A DNA stretch of 64,000 bases from PLanc-01 sp034678485 (GTDB lineage: Bacteria > Planctomycetota > Phycisphaerae > Sedimentisphaerales > Anaerobacaceae). The notes below the pieces were generated by a model, which was not told the origin of the DNA, did not search any database, and worked only from the letters and a program-made list of their open reading frames with translations. Below, piece by piece: positions 15,961 to 24,169 of the stretch (its first letter is position 1; each line of letters opens with the position of its first letter). The DNA is taken from positions 1-64,000 of the forward strand of contig JAXDBU010000134.1 in NCBI GenBank assembly GCA_034678485.1, given 5' to 3'. The position numbers and the translations under genes are program-made.

Positions 15961-18867
15961 ATGCAGTTTCGATTTGATCCCACTCAGGATTTCCAGGTAC
16001 ATGCCATTGAGGCAATCACGGACCTCTTTGACGGTCAGACGTTCGTTCACGGTGGCATTCAATCGAGGGGCGGGCAAGCAGGAACGCTATGGGCAGTTGC
16101 CAATCGGCTTGATCTTGGTGAGTCGGAGATTCTCCGCAACCTCAAGCACGTGCAGAAGCGACACGGCATCAATCCAGATATAGGACTTGAGTGCATCGAG
16201 AATACGATTCAGACGCCAGACGGGGGAAGACAAGTCCGGTTCCCGAACTTCTCCGTTGAGATGGAGACCGGGACGGGCAAAACGTATGTGTATCTGCGAA
16301 CGGTCCTGGAGCTTCATCAGCGCTATGGCATGCGGAAGTTCGTTGTTGTGGTTCCCTCTGTGGCGATTCGCGAAGGCGTCTTGAAGACGCTCCAGGTGAC
16401 GGAGAGGCACTTCCGGGAGTTGTTCGGCAACCCGGTTTACCGCTACTACGTCTACGACTCTTCGAACCTGTCCCAAGTCCGGCAGTTTGCTCTTGCCGAC
16501 AGCGTCGAAGTTATGGTCATGACGCTGGATTCCTTCAACAAGGCATCGAACGTGATTCGCCAGTCTACGGACCGCCTCCAAGGTGAGACGCCGCTTTTTC
16601 TGGTACAGGCGGCGCGCCCGATTCTGATTCTCGATGAGCCTCAGAATATGGAGAGCGAGAAGGCGATTGCGGCGCTGGCCACGCTTGATCCGCTCTTTGC
16701 TCTGCGCTACAGCGCGACCCACCGCAACCCGTACAATGTGGTTTACCGGCTCACTCCGGCAGAGGCATACCGGCAAGGGCTTGTGAAGAAGATCGAAGTG
16801 GACGCCGTTCTTCGCGAGAACGAAGAGAACCGGCCCTACGTCCGCGTCGATGAGATCAAGACGGAGAAGAACAAGGTCACCGCCCGGCTGACCGTCCACA
16901 AGCTTATGAAGACTGGACAGGTGAAAGAGGCAAAAGTCACCGTCCGACCGGGCGAGCCCCTGGAGAAGAAGGCGAACCGCTCGGAGTACGCCGGATGGGA
17001 AGTCGATGAAATCAATCCCGGCGGCGGCTTCGTTCGCTTCGCCAACAACGTGGAATTGCGCCTTGGAGAGGAACAAGGGGCCGACAAGGAAGCCATCTTC
17101 GACACCCAGATACGCCATACGATAGACGAGCATTTCCGCAAACAGGCACGGCTCAGAAACGCCGGAATCAAAGTCCTGTCGCTGTTCTTCATCGACCATG
17201 TGGCGAGTTATGCCGATGAAGACGGTACTATCAAGATGCTCTTCAACCGGGCCTTCAATGACCTGAAGGCCAGCCATCCGGAGTGGAAGGAACTTGCGCC
17301 GGAAGATGTCCGGGCGGCCTACTTCGCGGAGAAACACCGCAAAGGGGGAGTGATTGAGATGGTCGATTCCTCCTCCGGCGACGCGAAGGAAGACGTAGTG
17401 GCCTATGACCTCATCATGAAGGACAAAGAAATGCTCTTGAGCTTCCCGGCGGATACCGACGACGAAGAGACCTGCCGGAAGAAGCAAGTGGCGTTCATCT
17501 TCTCGCATTCCGCTTTACGCGAAGGATGGGACAACCCGAACGTCTTTCAGATTTGTACGCTGAACCAGAGTGTCTCTCTGATGAGGAAGCGGCAGGAAGT
17601 CGGACGTGGGATTCGGCTGGCCGTCGAGCAGTCGGGCCAGCGCGTGCGAGACGATCAGGTGAACATCCTGACGGTAGTTGCGAACGAGAGCTATCGCAAG
17701 TACGTGGAGAACTATCAGACCGAGATTGCGGCGGAGTACCGCGAAGAGATCGAGGCACGGTACGGCAAGTCCATCGGCGATTTGACGGACGCCGAACGGC
17801 GGAAGATCGAAGCGGAATACGGCGAAGGGATTCTCCCGCCTCCGCCCCGAAAGAAGGGCGAACGGAAGGCCAGACTCACGAAATCGGCAAAGTTGCGTGA
17901 GGAGTTCAAAGGGCTCTGGGAACGCATCAAGCATAAGACCCGCTACGCGGTCAAGCTCGATACGGAAGCCCTGCTAAAAGAGGTTGTGCCGGAAATTGAC
18001 CGGGCCGAAATCGCCCCGCCCCGTATCACGATAACGAAGGCTCAACTTCGCGTGGATGACGACGACATCTTCGAAGCCATGCAGACCAGCGCCGCGAAGA
18101 CCGCGAAGGACCTGTCGGGCCGATGGGCTCTGCCGAATCTGGTTGACCTGATGTCCGACCTTCTGGAGCATACGTCGCCGCCTGTCCGGTTGACTCGAAA
18201 GACCCTTCTGGAGGTCTTCCGCCGGGCTCAGAACAAGCAGGCGGCTCTCGACAACCCGCATGAGTGGGCAACTACCGCGGTACGCATCCTGAAAGAGAGG
18301 CTTGCGGACCATTTGGTCAATGGAATCGAATATAGACGGGTATCGGACTGCCCCGGCAGCGAGAAACTACCCGCCGAAGCCAAGTGGTATGAAATGCAGC
18401 AGATCCTTGACGAAGAGGCTATGGAACTTTTCAGCAAGTACGTGGTCCCGGACAACGGGGAACCCCTGGAACGCAGCCTCTACGATGCCGTGCCGTGCGA
18501 TTCGGAGACCGAACGGCAGTTCGTGAAGGACCTGGAAGCCAGAGACGATGTACGAGTCTATGTGAAGCTTCCCTACTGGTTCCATATCGAGACGCCGGTA
18601 GGCGATTACCGGCCCGACTGGGCCATCGTCATGGACGGCCCGGAGAAGGACGGCAAGCCGGTCCTGTACTTCGTCTCAGAGACAAAGGGCGGAAAGAGGT
18701 TCAATGAGACCGGGAGCTTGGCGGACCTCAAGAACGAAATCCGCCCCGATGAATGGCGGCGCATCCGATGTGGCGCCGCTCACTTTGGCTCCAGACAGTT
18801 GAAGAAGCCCGGAGCGCTTGTAGGCGTCGATTTCCGAGTTGTCCCCGATGCAAGCAAATTGACATAG
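15961..18867 (+). CDS. res: type III restriction endonuclease (Res)
   Basis: A 968-residue SF2 helicase-nuclease. The Walker A motif METGTGKT is at about 100, motif II is LDEPQ (about 224), motif III SATH, and motif VI lies in the segment RKRQEVGRGIRLAV. A C-terminal PD-(D/E)xK nuclease is visible as YRPDWAIV followed by VSETKGG near residue 900. Type III Res translocates or slides from an unmodified site and cuts with a second complex. The ATG at 15961 is taken as start; an in-frame GTG at 15952, overlapping the PLD stop, is possible. No truncation is seen, so the system appears intact. Confidence 0.93.
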   Translation: MQFRFDPTQDFQVHAIEAITDLFDGQTFVHGGIQSRGGQAGTLWAVANRLDLGESEILRNLKHVQKRHGINPDIGLECIENTIQTPDGGRQVRFPNFSVEMETGTGKTYVYLRTVLELHQRYGMRKFVVVVPSVAIREGVLKTLQVTERHFRELFGNPVYRYYVYDSSNLSQVRQFALADSVEVMVMTLDSFNKASNVIRQSTDRLQGETPLFLVQAARPILILDEPQNMESEKAIAALATLDPLFALRYSATHRNPYNVVYRLTPAEAYRQGLVKKIEVDAVLRENEENRPYVRVDEIKTEKNKVTARLTVHKLMKTGQVKEAKVTVRPGEPLEKKANRSEYAGWEVDEINPGGGFVRFANNVELRLGEEQGADKEAIFDTQIRHTIDEHFRKQARLRNAGIKVLSLFFIDHVASYADEDGTIKMLFNRAFNDLKASHPEWKELAPEDVRAAYFAEKHRKGGVIEMVDSSSGDAKEDVVAYDLIMKDKEMLLSFPADTDDEETCRKKQVAFIFSHSALREGWDNPNVFQICTLNQSVSLMRKRQEVGRGIRLAVEQSGQRVRDDQVNILTVVANESYRKYVENYQTEIAAEYREEIEARYGKSIGDLTDAERRKIEAEYGEGILPPPPRKKGERKARLTKSAKLREEFKGLWERIKHKTRYAVKLDTEALLKEVVPEIDRAEIAPPRITITKAQLRVDDDDIFEAMQTSAAKTAKDLSGRWALPNLVDLMSDLLEHTSPPVRLTRKTLLEVFRRAQNKQAALDNPHEWATTAVRILKERLADHLVNGIEYRRVSDCPGSEKLPAEAKWYEMQQILDEEAMELFSKYVVPDNGEPLERSLYDAVPCDSETERQFVKDLEARDDVRVYVKLPYWFHIETPVGDYRPDWAIVMDGPEKDGKPVLYFVSETKGGKRFNETGSLADLKNEIRPDEWRRIRCGAAHFGSRQLKKPGALVGVDFRVVPDASKLT

Positions 18868-18935
18868 GCTTGGACGCGAAAGGCGTAAGACAGAGAGATT
18901 CTCGAGGGCAGGCATGGAGCCGCCGGCGCGGGCAC

Positions 18936-19664
18936 TTACCCGCCGGGGTCGGGGCCCGCTTCGCGCTCGCGGGCTTGGCGTTCGGCGTGGACCTGGGCCC
19001 GTCGCTCGGGCGGCCATTCGTCGGGGAAGTTCAGCCTCGCGAACTCGCCGAAGCACTCGACCGCCTTGCGGTCGTACGCCCTCGCGGCCTCGACCTCGTC
19101 GTCCACGTAGGGCAGGTTGTGGCACTTGCCTTCGAACCAGCACTGGGCGTGCCACTTGTGCCGGCGCTTGTTGTAGAAGACGCCTTTGAACCGGGAGACC
19201 GAGCCGGCGTGCTTGCGCCGGTTGCGCTGGTTCTCCCGGCGGGTGCAGACGCGGAGATTGAATCGGCAGTTGTTGGCCTGGTTGCCGTCCCTGTGGTCCA
19301 CGACCATGCCCGCAGGCGCCTGCATGATCTGGCGGTGCATGAGGATGGTCTTGCCCTTCTCCTTGCGTGCGGCGTATCCGTTCTCCAGGTGCCACTTGTA
19401 CCGACTGAGCCCTTCGTAATCGGCGGCCTCCACGTAGACATAGCACCCCTCGCTCAACGGGATCTGCCTGACGTCGCCCTTCGGCGCCGCGGGCCTGGGC
19501 CGGTAGTTCCGGCAGGGGACGCCCGTGACCTCTCGCATCTGTCCCGGCCAGCACGGATGGTTCGCGCATCGCGGCAGGAGCGGCTCGCCCCGCCAGACGT
19601 TCCGAAGCCACAGCTCAGGATCGCAGCACGAATGGACGCAATGGTGACAATTCGGTCCCGACAT
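18936..19664 (-). CDS. HNH endonuclease with AP2/ERF DNA-binding domain
   Basis: A 242-residue protein on the strand opposite to the restriction genes. The N-terminal 60 residues contain many cysteines (CHHCVHSCC, CANHPCW), probably a zinc site. An HNH nuclease core follows at about 120-155 (VVDHRDGNQANNCRFNLR, with CTRREN). An AP2-like domain comes next (SRFKGVFYNKRRHKWHAQ, then a helix with EAARAYDRKAV). This combination is typical of free-standing homing endonucleases and phage-derived HNH proteins. GGGAGG precedes the ATG at 19664. It stands alone after the res gene and may be a selfish element attracted to the defence locus. Confidence 0.88.
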   Translation of the reverse strand: MSGPNCHHCVHSCCDPELWLRNVWRGEPLLPRCANHPCWPGQMREVTGVPCRNYRPRPAAPKGDVRQIPLSEGCYVYVEAADYEGLSRYKWHLENGYAARKEKGKTILMHRQIMQAPAGMVVDHRDGNQANNCRFNLRVCTRRENQRNRRKHAGSVSRFKGVFYNKRRHKWHAQCWFEGKCHNLPYVDDEVEAARAYDRKAVECFGEFARLNFPDEWPPERRAQVHAERQAREREAGPDPGG

Positions 19665-20048
19665 GGTTCCTCCCTTCCATTCTTATTTCCAGCCGGGGCC
19701 CGCGTCCCGGCGCACCATCAATCTCTCACTACAAACTGCGATAAAGTATAAAAGTTCGGCTGTTATGTGTCAACACAAATACGTACAAATAACCATAAGC
19801 CATCCGTAAGTCCTTGCCTGCAAGGGAGTTGCCGCCGTATTTTTGTCGTGCCCGCGAAAGGCCTGCCCTCGCCGCGACACGCCTCTCGATTCGACAGCAG
19901 ACAGCAGCGCGATGAATCCTGTAACACGCGGGCTTCGTCTGCGTCTATAAGATGGTGGGCCGGGGAGTGTCTGCGCGCTTGGTTCATCCCGGCTTGGCCG
20001 TGTCTGCGGAGAGCGAAATCTGTCTGGCTGAAACGAAAGACTGCTGCC
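19665..20048. other. divergent intergenic region
   Basis: This 384-base gap between the HNH gene and the rightward gene at 20049 holds no supported gene. An AT-rich stretch near 19740-19760 (ATAAAGTATAAAAG) and a TGTGTCAACACA palindrome near 19765 are possible promoter or operator elements for either direction. Confidence 0.4.
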
Positions 20049-21638
20049 ATGATCCACGTGGCCCGGATGGTCGTGATTTCGACGGCGTTGATGGCAGTAT
20101 GGTCTGGTGCGACCCTCCGAGCAGACGAACCGCCCAGGGCGAGTGCAAACGATCTCTCGTCGAAGCAGCCGTCGGGAGAGGCTTTCGCAATGACCTGGCA
20201 CGCGGGCGACCCGGGCAAGCGAGACGGCCTGAACGCCGGCATGTTGCGGGTCTTCGAGATCCATCTGGCCGACGCGCCGCCAGCGGGGGCCGAGAAGCTG
20301 CCGACGGCCAATGCCAAGTTCGGGATTGTGCAGTTCGCCGATGAGGGACAGTCTCGCTTCGTCTGCGGACTGCGAGAGACGTCCCTCGACGGGAGGACGG
20401 ACAGCAGTTTCTTCATCGATCTGAACCGCAACGGCGCCCTGGAGGATGGGGAGGTGCTCCAAGGCACGGCGGTCTTCGCAGGCCTGACAGCGGTGGAACT
20501 CGGCGCCGCCGACCTCCTGCTTGGGCGTCCGGATCGCCCGCGGACGCACCGGGTCTTCGTCCACACCAATGCCTACGGGCCCCTCTACCTGACCTCGCAC
20601 TGCTACACGCGAGGGCGCATCCGCCTGGGCGACCGGGAGATCGAGGCGACCCTGCTCGACTACAACTGCGACGGGCGGTACGCTTCGGGAAGAGTCGTGG
20701 AAGAGGCCATCGGCAGCCTGGGACCGCGCGAGTTCGACTTTGACCGCATCAGTTGGGATGCCGACGGCGACGGGCAAATCGGCATGACGGAACAGCATTT
20801 CATCGGCAGCTACGTCCTCAGTGGCGAGAAGGCGTACCGGATTGACTGCTCCACCGATGGGCTGAACGTCAGGGTAACGCCTCTGGATCTGTCGATGGGC
20901 CGGTTGCAGATGCCGCCGGGATATGCCTACGTCTGCCTTGTCGGTCCTCTGGGCCCGTTCAGCCTGCGCATGCCGGACGCTTCCGTCGCAGTGCCGGCGG
21001 GCACGTATCGCGTAGACTATGCGGGCATCTGGGAAACGCCGCAAATGACCGGCATGCCCAAGTCCCGCAAGCTGGGCATGTTCTTCCAGAAACCATGGAC
21101 GATCCGACCCGGTGCGACCACGGTCATCGAGCCCAATGAGCTGGTCGTGACCGCGGACGACCAGGAGCAATACAGAGCGCGGCGCGCGGCGCGACTCACC
21201 GTCCGTCAGGAGCCGCAGGTGCGTTCGCTCCTGGGCACATCCCTCGACGACTTGAAGGAATTTAACATAGACCTTGGCGACGCAGCCGTCGGCAGACCCA
21301 TTCTCCTGTGTTTCTTCGACGCCGACCAGCGGCCCTCGCGATACGGCCTGACGCAGCTCGTTCGTCGGTGCGAAGAATTGGGACAGACGGGCCCTGTCTT
21401 CGCCGCGGTGGACACGTCGCCGCAATCGGATTCCTCCCAGAAATGGCTGGCCGAGCAGACCTTCCCCTTCGCGCTCGGTCGAATCGAGGGCGACAGTGAA
21501 CAAGTGAAGACCCGATGGGGCGTGCAGTCCCTGCCGTGGTTGATTCTGACCGACAAAGAGCACGTCGTACGGGTCGAAGGGTTTCAGCTTGGCGAGCTTG
21601 ACGGTATACTGGCTCAGACCATCGGGGTCCAGAAATAG
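20049..21638 (+). CDS. secreted protein with acidic DLN turns and a C-terminal thioredoxin-fold domain lacking CxxC
   Basis: A 529-residue protein with a signal peptide (MIHVARMVVISTALMAV, cleavage near LRA). Residues about 30-380 resemble the body of the two selenoprotein candidates, with FFIDLNRNGALEDGE, LDYNCDGRY and DADGDGQIGMTE turns. The last 150 residues form a redoxin/thioredoxin-like fold: ILLCFFDADQRPSR at the usual active-site strand, then WGVQSLPWLILTD carrying the cis-proline. The normal CxxC is missing; a single Cys remains at the strand end. The open frame extends upstream to 19767, but that part has no protein-like features. Two related proteins follow in tandem. A role in envelope redox chemistry or as a binding scaffold is a guess. 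Confidence 0.72.
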   Translation: MIHVARMVVISTALMAVWSGATLRADEPPRASANDLSSKQPSGEAFAMTWHAGDPGKRDGLNAGMLRVFEIHLADAPPAGAEKLPTANAKFGIVQFADEGQSRFVCGLRETSLDGRTDSSFFIDLNRNGALEDGEVLQGTAVFAGLTAVELGAADLLLGRPDRPRTHRVFVHTNAYGPLYLTSHCYTRGRIRLGDREIEATLLDYNCDGRYASGRVVEEAIGSLGPREFDFDRISWDADGDGQIGMTEQHFIGSYVLSGEKAYRIDCSTDGLNVRVTPLDLSMGRLQMPPGYAYVCLVGPLGPFSLRMPDASVAVPAGTYRVDYAGIWETPQMTGMPKSRKLGMFFQKPWTIRPGATTVIEPNELVVTADDQEQYRARRAARLTVRQEPQVRSLLGTSLDDLKEFNIDLGDAAVGRPILLCFFDADQRPSRYGLTQLVRRCEELGQTGPVFAAVDTSPQSDSSQKWLAEQTFPFALGRIEGDSEQVKTRWGVQSLPWLILTDKEHVVRVEGFQLGELDGILAQTIGVQK

Positions 21639-21665
21639 GGGAGTTTGTCTTTCGCGGAGGTTCAT

Positions 21666-24149
21666 ATGGCTTGTTGGTTGCGTGGATTGGTCGCGGCAAT
21701 GGTCGTTTCCTGTGTCACAGGTCTGTCGTGGAGCCAGGGGCACTTGGAACAGGTGGAGTGCACCGGCGTCGTGCTGGATGACGAAGGCCATCTTGTCTCG
21801 GAGGCCGACGTGGTTTGTGCCGAGCAGCGTTACGACTACGGGGCGGGCTCGATTACGTGGGGGACGCCCAGCCGGACAACCTCGGACTCCAGTGGCAGGT
21901 TCCGGACGCAGGTCCGCGCCGAGCGAAAGGACTGCGTCTGGGTCGTCGCCTGGAAGAAAGGGCACTCTCTGGGGTGGCAACGGATGCGGAACACCGGCTC
22001 GGCCAAGAATCTCACGATCCGGCTCTCCCAGCCGGCCATTCTGGCGGGTGTCGTCGTCGATGAGAGCGGCAAACCGGTCCCCGGCGCCACGGTCCGGCCC
22101 TGTCTGAAGATGGATTGGATGGGCGGGTCGCTCGGCGTTCGTTTCGACGAGCCTCGCGAGTGGGTCACCGTCCAGACCGACGCACAGGGTCGTTTCCAGT
22201 TTGACAACATCCCCGCCGCGGCCTCGGCGGACTTCTGGGTCGAGGCCCCCGGCTGGGCCTCCTCTTGGACGTACTGGGAGAAGGAACTGTCCAATTCCGC
22301 GGGAAGCCAGTTCAAAGCGGGCCAGACCGATATTCCTATTGTGGTGAAACCCGAGGCGATCATTCACGGCAGGGTGATCGACGAGGACAGCGGCAAAGGC
22401 ATTGCAGGCGTCGTAGTCCTGGCCCGCCCGAACGCCCGATACGCCAACTACTCGTGCGTCGATCCGGTCACTTCCGGCCCGGACGGCGCCTTCGTCTACC
22501 GCGGTCTGACCGCCGGTGACTACTCGCTCCAGATCGTCGCGCCGCACGAGCATACCGCCGAATGGACCGGCCAGGACGTGAGAGTCACGGCCGTCGCGAG
22601 GCAGACGGTCGATGTCAAGATCCCCGTGGGCAAAGGCGGACTGATCGAGGTCACGGTTCTGGATGCCGCGACGGGACGAGCCATCGAGAGCGCGCAAGCA
22701 GTCGTCAGCCAGCAAGCCAATTTCGGCATCCACCCCTGCTGGTGGTATTCGGCATGCGCCGATCCGAACGGAGTCGTCCGCCTCCGCGCACCGGCGGGAG
22801 AATGCCATCTGGTCACGTGCGCAGAGGCATACGCCGACTTCAGCGATTCGGAGCCGGCCATTGTGACCGAGGGCCAAGTGCTTCGCCGGAAGGTCAGGTT
22901 GGACGCCTTCCCCGTCGTGACGGGGATCGTGCGCAATCCGGACGGACAGCCTGCCGCGGGTGTGCTCGTGGCTTCCAAACCGATCTGCGAGGAGCCTGCG
23001 ACCACCGACGAGCAGGGCCGGTTCCGAGTCACATGGCCGCCTAGCGAGAGTGTGGAGAACGTGCTGGTGCTGGCCCGAGACCCGGACCATAATCTGGCGG
23101 GCTTGACGGATGTGAAGGACCAATCCCGGCCCGTCGAGGTGACGCTGGCGCCCGCCTTCGCGGTCGGGGGCCGCATCACGGACCCCAATGGCAAGCCAAT
23201 CCACCAGGCCGTGATTTCATTGTGCGCCTCCATGCCCGGCTGGTGGACCGATGCGGCGCCACACGTCCTGAGCGACGCCAACGGTTTCTATGAAGCGCGT
23301 GCGATCCCCGCGCCCCGCGACGGTTTTACCTACCGACTGCAGGTGAAAGCGCAGGGCTACGGCCCAACGGCGCTGACGACCTTGCCCTTTGACAGCGCCC
23401 GGGATGGGCGGGTCATGGTGGGGACGATCAGCCTGCCGGTAGCGGACAAGTCCATCTCCGGCGTGGTGGTCGATGCGAACGGAGCCCCGGGCGCGGGCCT
23501 GCCCATCTTCATCACCGGGCCGGATGGCAGCTACATAGCAGGCCAGCCGCAGATTCAGACCGTCAGCGACGCGCAGGGTCGATTCTCCGTCGAGGGTGTG
23601 TGCGCCGGTCCGCTGCAAATCCAGGCCAGTTTCAGCAGCAGTCCGGGCGGCGTGGGAATGCTCGACGCCCAGGGCGGCGACCAGAATGCCAAGGTCATCC
23701 TCGGCCGCAGCGGTGTACACATCGAAGTCACATCCCTGCTCGGCAAGCCCCTGCCGGACACCAGACCACTGCTCGATCTGCCCGCGGAGCAGATGCAGGG
23801 CAAAGCGGTGCTCCTGTGCTTCTTCGACATGAACCAGCGACCGTCGCGGTACTACCTGACCGCGCTGGCCACGCGGGCGGAGGAACTTGGGCAAAAGAAT
23901 GTGACACTGATTGCGGTCCAGGCCGCTGAGACAAATCGGGCCACCCTGGAACAGTGGTTCAAGGAACAGAACATCACTGTGCCCGTCGGATCGATCCAAG
24001 GGGACGTAAAGAAAGTGACATCCGCCTGGGGCGTCCAGTCCCTGCCGTGGTTGATCCTGACGGACAAGAACCACAGAGTGATTGCGGAAGGGTTCACGGT
24101 GGACGAATTGAGCGAGAAGATGAAGGCGACGGAGTTACCGGTGCGGTGA
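21666..24149 (+). CDS. secreted carboxypeptidase-regulatory-like repeat protein with redoxin-like C-terminus
   Basis: An 827-residue protein starting at the ATG at 21666 behind GGAGG. A signal peptide is followed by at least six CarboxypepD_reg-like beta-sandwich repeats, seen as recurring GxVxDxxGxPxxGAxV starts (for example LAGVVVDESGKPVPGATV and VGGRITDPNGKPIHQAVI) and GRFxFxxI/V middles. The last 150 residues are the same thioredoxin-like domain as in the preceding gene (VLLCFFDMNQRPSRYYL, WGVQSLPWLILTDKNH), again without CxxC. The gap to the preceding gene is 27 bases and to the next 20 bases, so the three are probably one transcript. Confidence 0.78.
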   Translation: MACWLRGLVAAMVVSCVTGLSWSQGHLEQVECTGVVLDDEGHLVSEADVVCAEQRYDYGAGSITWGTPSRTTSDSSGRFRTQVRAERKDCVWVVAWKKGHSLGWQRMRNTGSAKNLTIRLSQPAILAGVVVDESGKPVPGATVRPCLKMDWMGGSLGVRFDEPREWVTVQTDAQGRFQFDNIPAAASADFWVEAPGWASSWTYWEKELSNSAGSQFKAGQTDIPIVVKPEAIIHGRVIDEDSGKGIAGVVVLARPNARYANYSCVDPVTSGPDGAFVYRGLTAGDYSLQIVAPHEHTAEWTGQDVRVTAVARQTVDVKIPVGKGGLIEVTVLDAATGRAIESAQAVVSQQANFGIHPCWWYSACADPNGVVRLRAPAGECHLVTCAEAYADFSDSEPAIVTEGQVLRRKVRLDAFPVVTGIVRNPDGQPAAGVLVASKPICEEPATTDEQGRFRVTWPPSESVENVLVLARDPDHNLAGLTDVKDQSRPVEVTLAPAFAVGGRITDPNGKPIHQAVISLCASMPGWWTDAAPHVLSDANGFYEARAIPAPRDGFTYRLQVKAQGYGPTALTTLPFDSARDGRVMVGTISLPVADKSISGVVVDANGAPGAGLPIFITGPDGSYIAGQPQIQTVSDAQGRFSVEGVCAGPLQIQASFSSSPGGVGMLDAQGGDQNAKVILGRSGVHIEVTSLLGKPLPDTRPLLDLPAEQMQGKAVLLCFFDMNQRPSRYYLTALATRAEELGQKNVTLIAVQAAETNRATLEQWFKEQNITVPVGSIQGDVKKVTSAWGVQSLPWLILTDKNHRVIAEGFTVDELSEKMKATELPVR

Positions 24150-24169
24150 CTTGGAAAGGACGATGTCTC

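Noticed and set aside
19770..23204. 1144-codon open frame on the minus strand
   Set aside because: Antisense shadow of two signal-peptide-bearing genes; no family motif.
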